A stretch of DNA of 44,867 bases from an uncultured Erysipelotrichaceae bacterium (lineage in GTDB: Bacteria > Bacillota_I > Bacilli_A > Erysipelotrichales > Erysipelotrichaceae). Below are positions 42,272 through 44,867 of the stretch, one piece after another. Within the stretch, counting starts at the first letter, position 1; each line of letters opens with the position of its first letter. A program made the translations under genes and the position numbers. Location: positions 1-44,867 of the forward strand of contig CACXDM010000110.1 in assembly GCA_902766435.1 (NCBI GenBank), given 5' to 3'. The notes beneath the pieces are model-generated. The model saw nothing but the letters and a program-made list of their open reading frames with translations, ran no database searches and was not told the origin of the DNA.

Positions 42272-42899
42272 CTATAAGAAAGAGTATTCGGAATACTATC
42301 TGCCGCCGAAAACACCGCAGATTATTGAGATACCGGAAATGAAATACATCTCCGTCAACGGCAAAGGTGATCCCAATGAAGAGGACGGGGAATATAAACG
42401 CGCTCTGGAACTTCTTTACGGTATTGCCTTTACTCTCAAAATGAGTAAGAAGACGGATTATGTCATTGACGGTTACTTTGATTATGTTGTGCCGCCTCTG
42501 GAAGGATTCTGGCTTCAGGAGGGCATTGATGGGATTGATTATTCCCGCAAATGTGATTTCCGCTTTACTTCTGTCATCAGGGTGCCTGATTTTGTCAAAG
42601 AAGATGACTTCCGCTGGGCGGTAAGTGACGCTTCCCGGAAAAAGAAAAAGGATTTTTCGGAAGTGGAATTCATCACCCTGAAGGAAGGACTCTCTGTGCA
42701 GTGCATGCATACCGGCCCTTATGATACGGAACCGGAAACCGTACGGCTGATGGATGCGTATATCCGGGAACTCGGTTATGTGAATGACTTCAGTGAAGAA
42801 AGAAGACACCACGAGATCTATCTTTCCGATCCCCGCCGTACGGTACCGGAAAAACTGCGTACCGTAATCCGGCATCCGATCAGAAAGAGGGAAGACTGA
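42261..42899 (+). CDS. GyrI-like small-molecule binding domain protein
   Basis: The 212-residue protein fits the stand-alone GyrI-like group: DYKKEYSEYYLPPKTPQIIE, then YISVNGKGDPNEEDGEYKRA and, late, MHTGPYDTEPETVRLMDAYI and EIYLSDPRRT. This fold is found in BmrR/SbmC-type ligand-binding proteins, and related enzymes hydrolyse cyclopropanoid toxins. AAAGGAG lies before the start inside the VOC gene, so translation of the two is coupled. Confidence 0.88.
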   Translation: MPFDYKKEYSEYYLPPKTPQIIEIPEMKYISVNGKGDPNEEDGEYKRALELLYGIAFTLKMSKKTDYVIDGYFDYVVPPLEGFWLQEGIDGIDYSRKCDFRFTSVIRVPDFVKEDDFRWAVSDASRKKKKDFSEVEFITLKEGLSVQCMHTGPYDTEPETVRLMDAYIRELGYVNDFSEERRHHEIYLSDPRRTVPEKLRTVIRHPIRKRED

Positions 42900-42957
42900 A
42901 ATACATGGCATCCGTCAGACAAAAACGGTAGAATGTTGCTGAAGGTGAGGTTTTGCA

Positions 42958-43434
42958 ATGTTCAGAGAGCTGACCAGAAAAAAACAGAAGCTGACGGATG
43001 AAGAATGCATCAGACTGCTGAAAGAGGAAAAAAGAGGAGTGCTTTCCGTCCTCGGAGATGATGACTATCCTTACGGCATACCGCTGAATCATTACTACAA
43101 TGAGGAAGACGGAAAACTGTATTTCCACAGCGGAAAGACCGGTCACAAGGTGGATGCTTTTCTGCGTCATGACAAAGCCTCTTACTGTGTGTTTGATCAG
43201 GGATACCGCAGAGAAGGCGAATGGGCGCTGAATATCAGAAGCGTGATTGTTTTCGGCCGGGTTGAAGTTGTTGAAGACAGGCAGAAAGTCTATGAGATCT
43301 GCCGCAGACTCAGCCATAAGTTCACCGATGATGATTCTTATATCAAATATGAAATTGTTCATTCCGGTCCCGGAACACTGATGTTCTGTCTTACACCGGA
43401 ACAGATCTGCGGCAAACTGGTCAATGAAGCCTGA
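42958..43434 (+). CDS. Pyridoxamine 5'-phosphate oxidase-like flavoprotein (NimA-like)
   Basis: The 158-residue protein has the split-barrel flavin-binding pattern of small PNPOx-like proteins: RGVLSVLGDDDYPYGIPLNH, YFHSGKTGHKVDAFLRHD and an RSVIVFGRVE strand. Relatives include NimA-type nitroimidazole reductases and general flavin or haem binders. Nitroimidazole resistance cannot be claimed from this. GTGAGG precedes the start. Confidence 0.88.
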   Translation: MFRELTRKKQKLTDEECIRLLKEEKRGVLSVLGDDDYPYGIPLNHYYNEEDGKLYFHSGKTGHKVDAFLRHDKASYCVFDQGYRREGEWALNIRSVIVFGRVEVVEDRQKVYEICRRLSHKFTDDDSYIKYEIVHSGPGTLMFCLTPEQICGKLVNEA

Positions 43435-43453
43435 ACAGGCTGGGAGTATGGGA

Positions 43454-44053
43454 ATGAACACGACAATTGATTACTTTAATGAAAAAGCGGAAAAACAGTT
43501 TCATGATGCGTTTACGATAACCGCCCGGGATAACCAGGACCGGTTTCTTTCGTATCTTGAACCGGGATCACTGATCCTTGATTTCGGCTGCGGATCAGGC
43601 AGGGATTCCGCTTATTTTATGGAAAAGGGATACAGAGTGGTTCCTTCAGACGGCTCAGAAGGCATGTGCCGCCTGGCATCGGAATACCTGAAAATGCCGG
43701 TGAAATGCATGGAGTTCAATGAACTGGATGAGGAAAATGCATATGACGGTATCTTTGCCTCGGCATCCGTAATGCATCTGGAATATGAAAAACTTCTTGA
43801 AGTGTTTCCGAAGATGATCCGGGCACTGAAGGATAACGGCATACTCTATGTATCGTTCAAATACGGAACACAGGACGGTTATCTCGGGAAAAGATACTAT
43901 ACATACATGACGGAAGAGCGCTTTGCGGATATGATCTCTCTTTTTCCGCAGCTGAAGGCGGAAGAAAGCGGCATCTTCGGCAACGAACATCCCGGTCAGA
44001 TGGATTTCCGCTGGCTGTATGCAGTTCTGAGAAAAGAGGGAAATGTTAAATGA
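43454..44053 (+). CDS. SAM-dependent methyltransferase (class I)
   Basis: The 199-residue protein has methyltransferase motif I LILDFGCGSGRDSAYFMEKG (about residues 37-56), an acidic residue after the next strand (VVPSDGSEGM), and a later DGIFASASVMHL. It fits the Methyltransf_11/25 type and the target is unknown. Start 43454 has GGGAG 7 bases before it; ATGs at 43424 and 43448 are alternatives. The next gene starts within its stop codon. Confidence 0.88.
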   Translation: MNTTIDYFNEKAEKQFHDAFTITARDNQDRFLSYLEPGSLILDFGCGSGRDSAYFMEKGYRVVPSDGSEGMCRLASEYLKMPVKCMEFNELDEENAYDGIFASASVMHLEYEKLLEVFPKMIRALKDNGILYVSFKYGTQDGYLGKRYYTYMTEERFADMISLFPQLKAEESGIFGNEHPGQMDFRWLYAVLRKEGNVK

Positions 44054-44867
44054 AGCGGTTTATGTCCGTGTCTTTGAGTCTGTCGTTATTGATGACAGGC
44101 ATTTCATTAAGCGCGTGCGCGGAGCAGACAGTATCTGAGTCACAGGTGCAGCAGGAATCGGATTTTACCTTTGAAGAAAAAAACGGCGGCCTGATTCTGA
44201 CCGGCTGGAAGGGGACGGAGGCAGAACTGCAGATTCCTTCAGAGATCAACGGAAAAGCCGTGACGGAAGTCGGTGAAAGCTGTTTTGCGGGCAATATCGG
44301 TCTGAAGATCATACGTCTTCCCGAAGGGATTACTGCCATCGGGGATTATGCGTTTGAATGCTGCAGCGGACTGGAAAAGATCTATTTTCCTTCCACGCTC
44401 ACTTCCATTGGTGAAGGAGCTTTTTCAGGGTGCGCTTCTTTGACCGTTGCCGATATGCAGGAAGGGATCGAAAAGATCGGCAGAGGCGCGTTTCTTTACT
44501 GTACGTCCCTTGTCTATGCCGAACTGCCGTCTTCCCTCAAAGAGATCGGCAGATTTGCCTTTGCCGGCTGTCATGACCTCGCGGCGGTGAAATTCCGCGG
44601 CAGTCTTGTCGATACGCTTCCGGACAGGGTATTTCTGGGCTGCACGAATCTGAAGCGGATCAATATTCCCGAAAGCGTTGTTTCCATCGGCAGAAGGGCA
44701 TTCTCACATTGTGAGAGTCTTACCGCGCTGTATTTTCCTTCAAAACTGGAAAATCTGAGCGGGTATGCATTTGAAGGATGCAGTTCATTGACATCATTGG
44801 ATTTTTCCGCCGCACGGATTGAGGATCATACGTTTGCGGGATGCGGAAACCTTCAGAATCTGACGGT
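44050..44867 (+). CDS. BspA-like leucine-rich-repeat lipoprotein (partial, runs off the end)
   Basis: The frame opens at 44050, overlapping the methyltransferase stop by 4 bases, and has no stop before the window ends, so only the first 272 residues are seen. A lipoprotein signal ends in SLSAC (lipid Cys 23). The rest consists of LRR_5-type repeats of about 23 residues, each with a core like IGDYAFECCSGLEKIYFPS or IGRRAFSHCESLTALYFPS. Such proteins are surface-anchored and are often involved in adhesion in gut bacteria. Confidence 0.9.
   Translation, partial: MKRFMSVSLSLSLLMTGISLSACAEQTVSESQVQQESDFTFEEKNGGLILTGWKGTEAELQIPSEINGKAVTEVGESCFAGNIGLKIIRLPEGITAIGDYAFECCSGLEKIYFPSTLTSIGEGAFSGCASLTVADMQEGIEKIGRGAFLYCTSLVYAELPSSLKEIGRFAFAGCHDLAAVKFRGSLVDTLPDRVFLGCTNLKRINIPESVVSIGRRAFSHCESLTALYFPSKLENLSGYAFEGCSSLTSLDFSAARIEDHTFAGCGNLQNLT

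Overview
The window looks like chromosomal DNA of an anaerobic, low-to-mid GC Bacillota, most likely a gut-associated member of the Erysipelotrichia or a related class. This is inferred from strong AGGAGG-type ribosome binding sites, short intergenic spaces, many rho-independent terminators, several Cys-anchored lipoproteins, a type II GalT, a 4Fe-4S aldo/keto reductase and a BspA-type leucine-rich-repeat lipoprotein. No rRNA, tRNA, CRISPR array, insertion sequence or prophage gene was seen.

Layout. 1-6.4 kb: the end of a membrane-anchored protein, a zinc-ribbon protein, two tandem type I toxin-antitoxin-like modules (about 1.54-2.22 kb), a MerR regulator, and a group of envelope proteins (lipoprotein, two-TM protein, PASTA-like protein). 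6.5-10.4 kb: an MBL-fold hydrolase, a DUF1810 protein, a cytoplasmic GH13 alpha-amylase and a convergent Cof-type HAD phosphatase. 10.5-15.7 kb: a five-gene operon that resembles ascorbate (ula) catabolism (UlaG lactonase, FGGY kinase, FG-GAP-like protein, UlaE, UlaF/AraD) but has no PTS and no UlaD decarboxylase. 15.8-20.5 kb: a galactose operon (membrane protein, HD hydrolase, HAD-GalT fusion, GalE). 20.5-26.1 kb: an aldo/keto reductase, GH42 beta-galactosidase, esterase, cupin and Fe-type alcohol dehydrogenase. 26.1-30.5 kb: a MATE exporter (minus strand), an MFS transporter, a TelA-like protein and a YfbR-like nucleotidase. 30.5-32.1 kb: a lipoprotein with a serine-hydrolase fold. 32.2-38.6 kb: a complete BMP-type nucleoside ABC transporter operon with a structured leader, ending in a GMP synthase that lacks its glutaminase domain. 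38.6-40.8 kb: small accessory genes, including a frameshifted gene and a 37-residue membrane peptide. 40.9-44.9 kb: a WYL regulator, then VOC, GyrI-like, PNPOx-like and methyltransferase genes, and the start of an LRR lipoprotein cut by the window edge.

How the genes work together. GH42 would release galactose. GalT and GalE would pass galactose-1-phosphate into UDP-glucose metabolism (no galactokinase is visible), and the amylase would handle internal glucans. The ula-like operon would deliver D-xylulose-5-phosphate to the pentose phosphate pathway. The BMP transporter plus the short GuaA suggests purine salvage linked to GMP synthesis.

Most interesting points: the HAD-GalT fusion that keeps an internal ribosome binding site; the paired type I modules, whose leader is better conserved than the peptide and whose first copy reads through its own terminator; the kinase-based ula-like operon; the glutaminase-less GuaA behind a nucleoside transporter; and the unclassified leader RNA upstream of that transporter.
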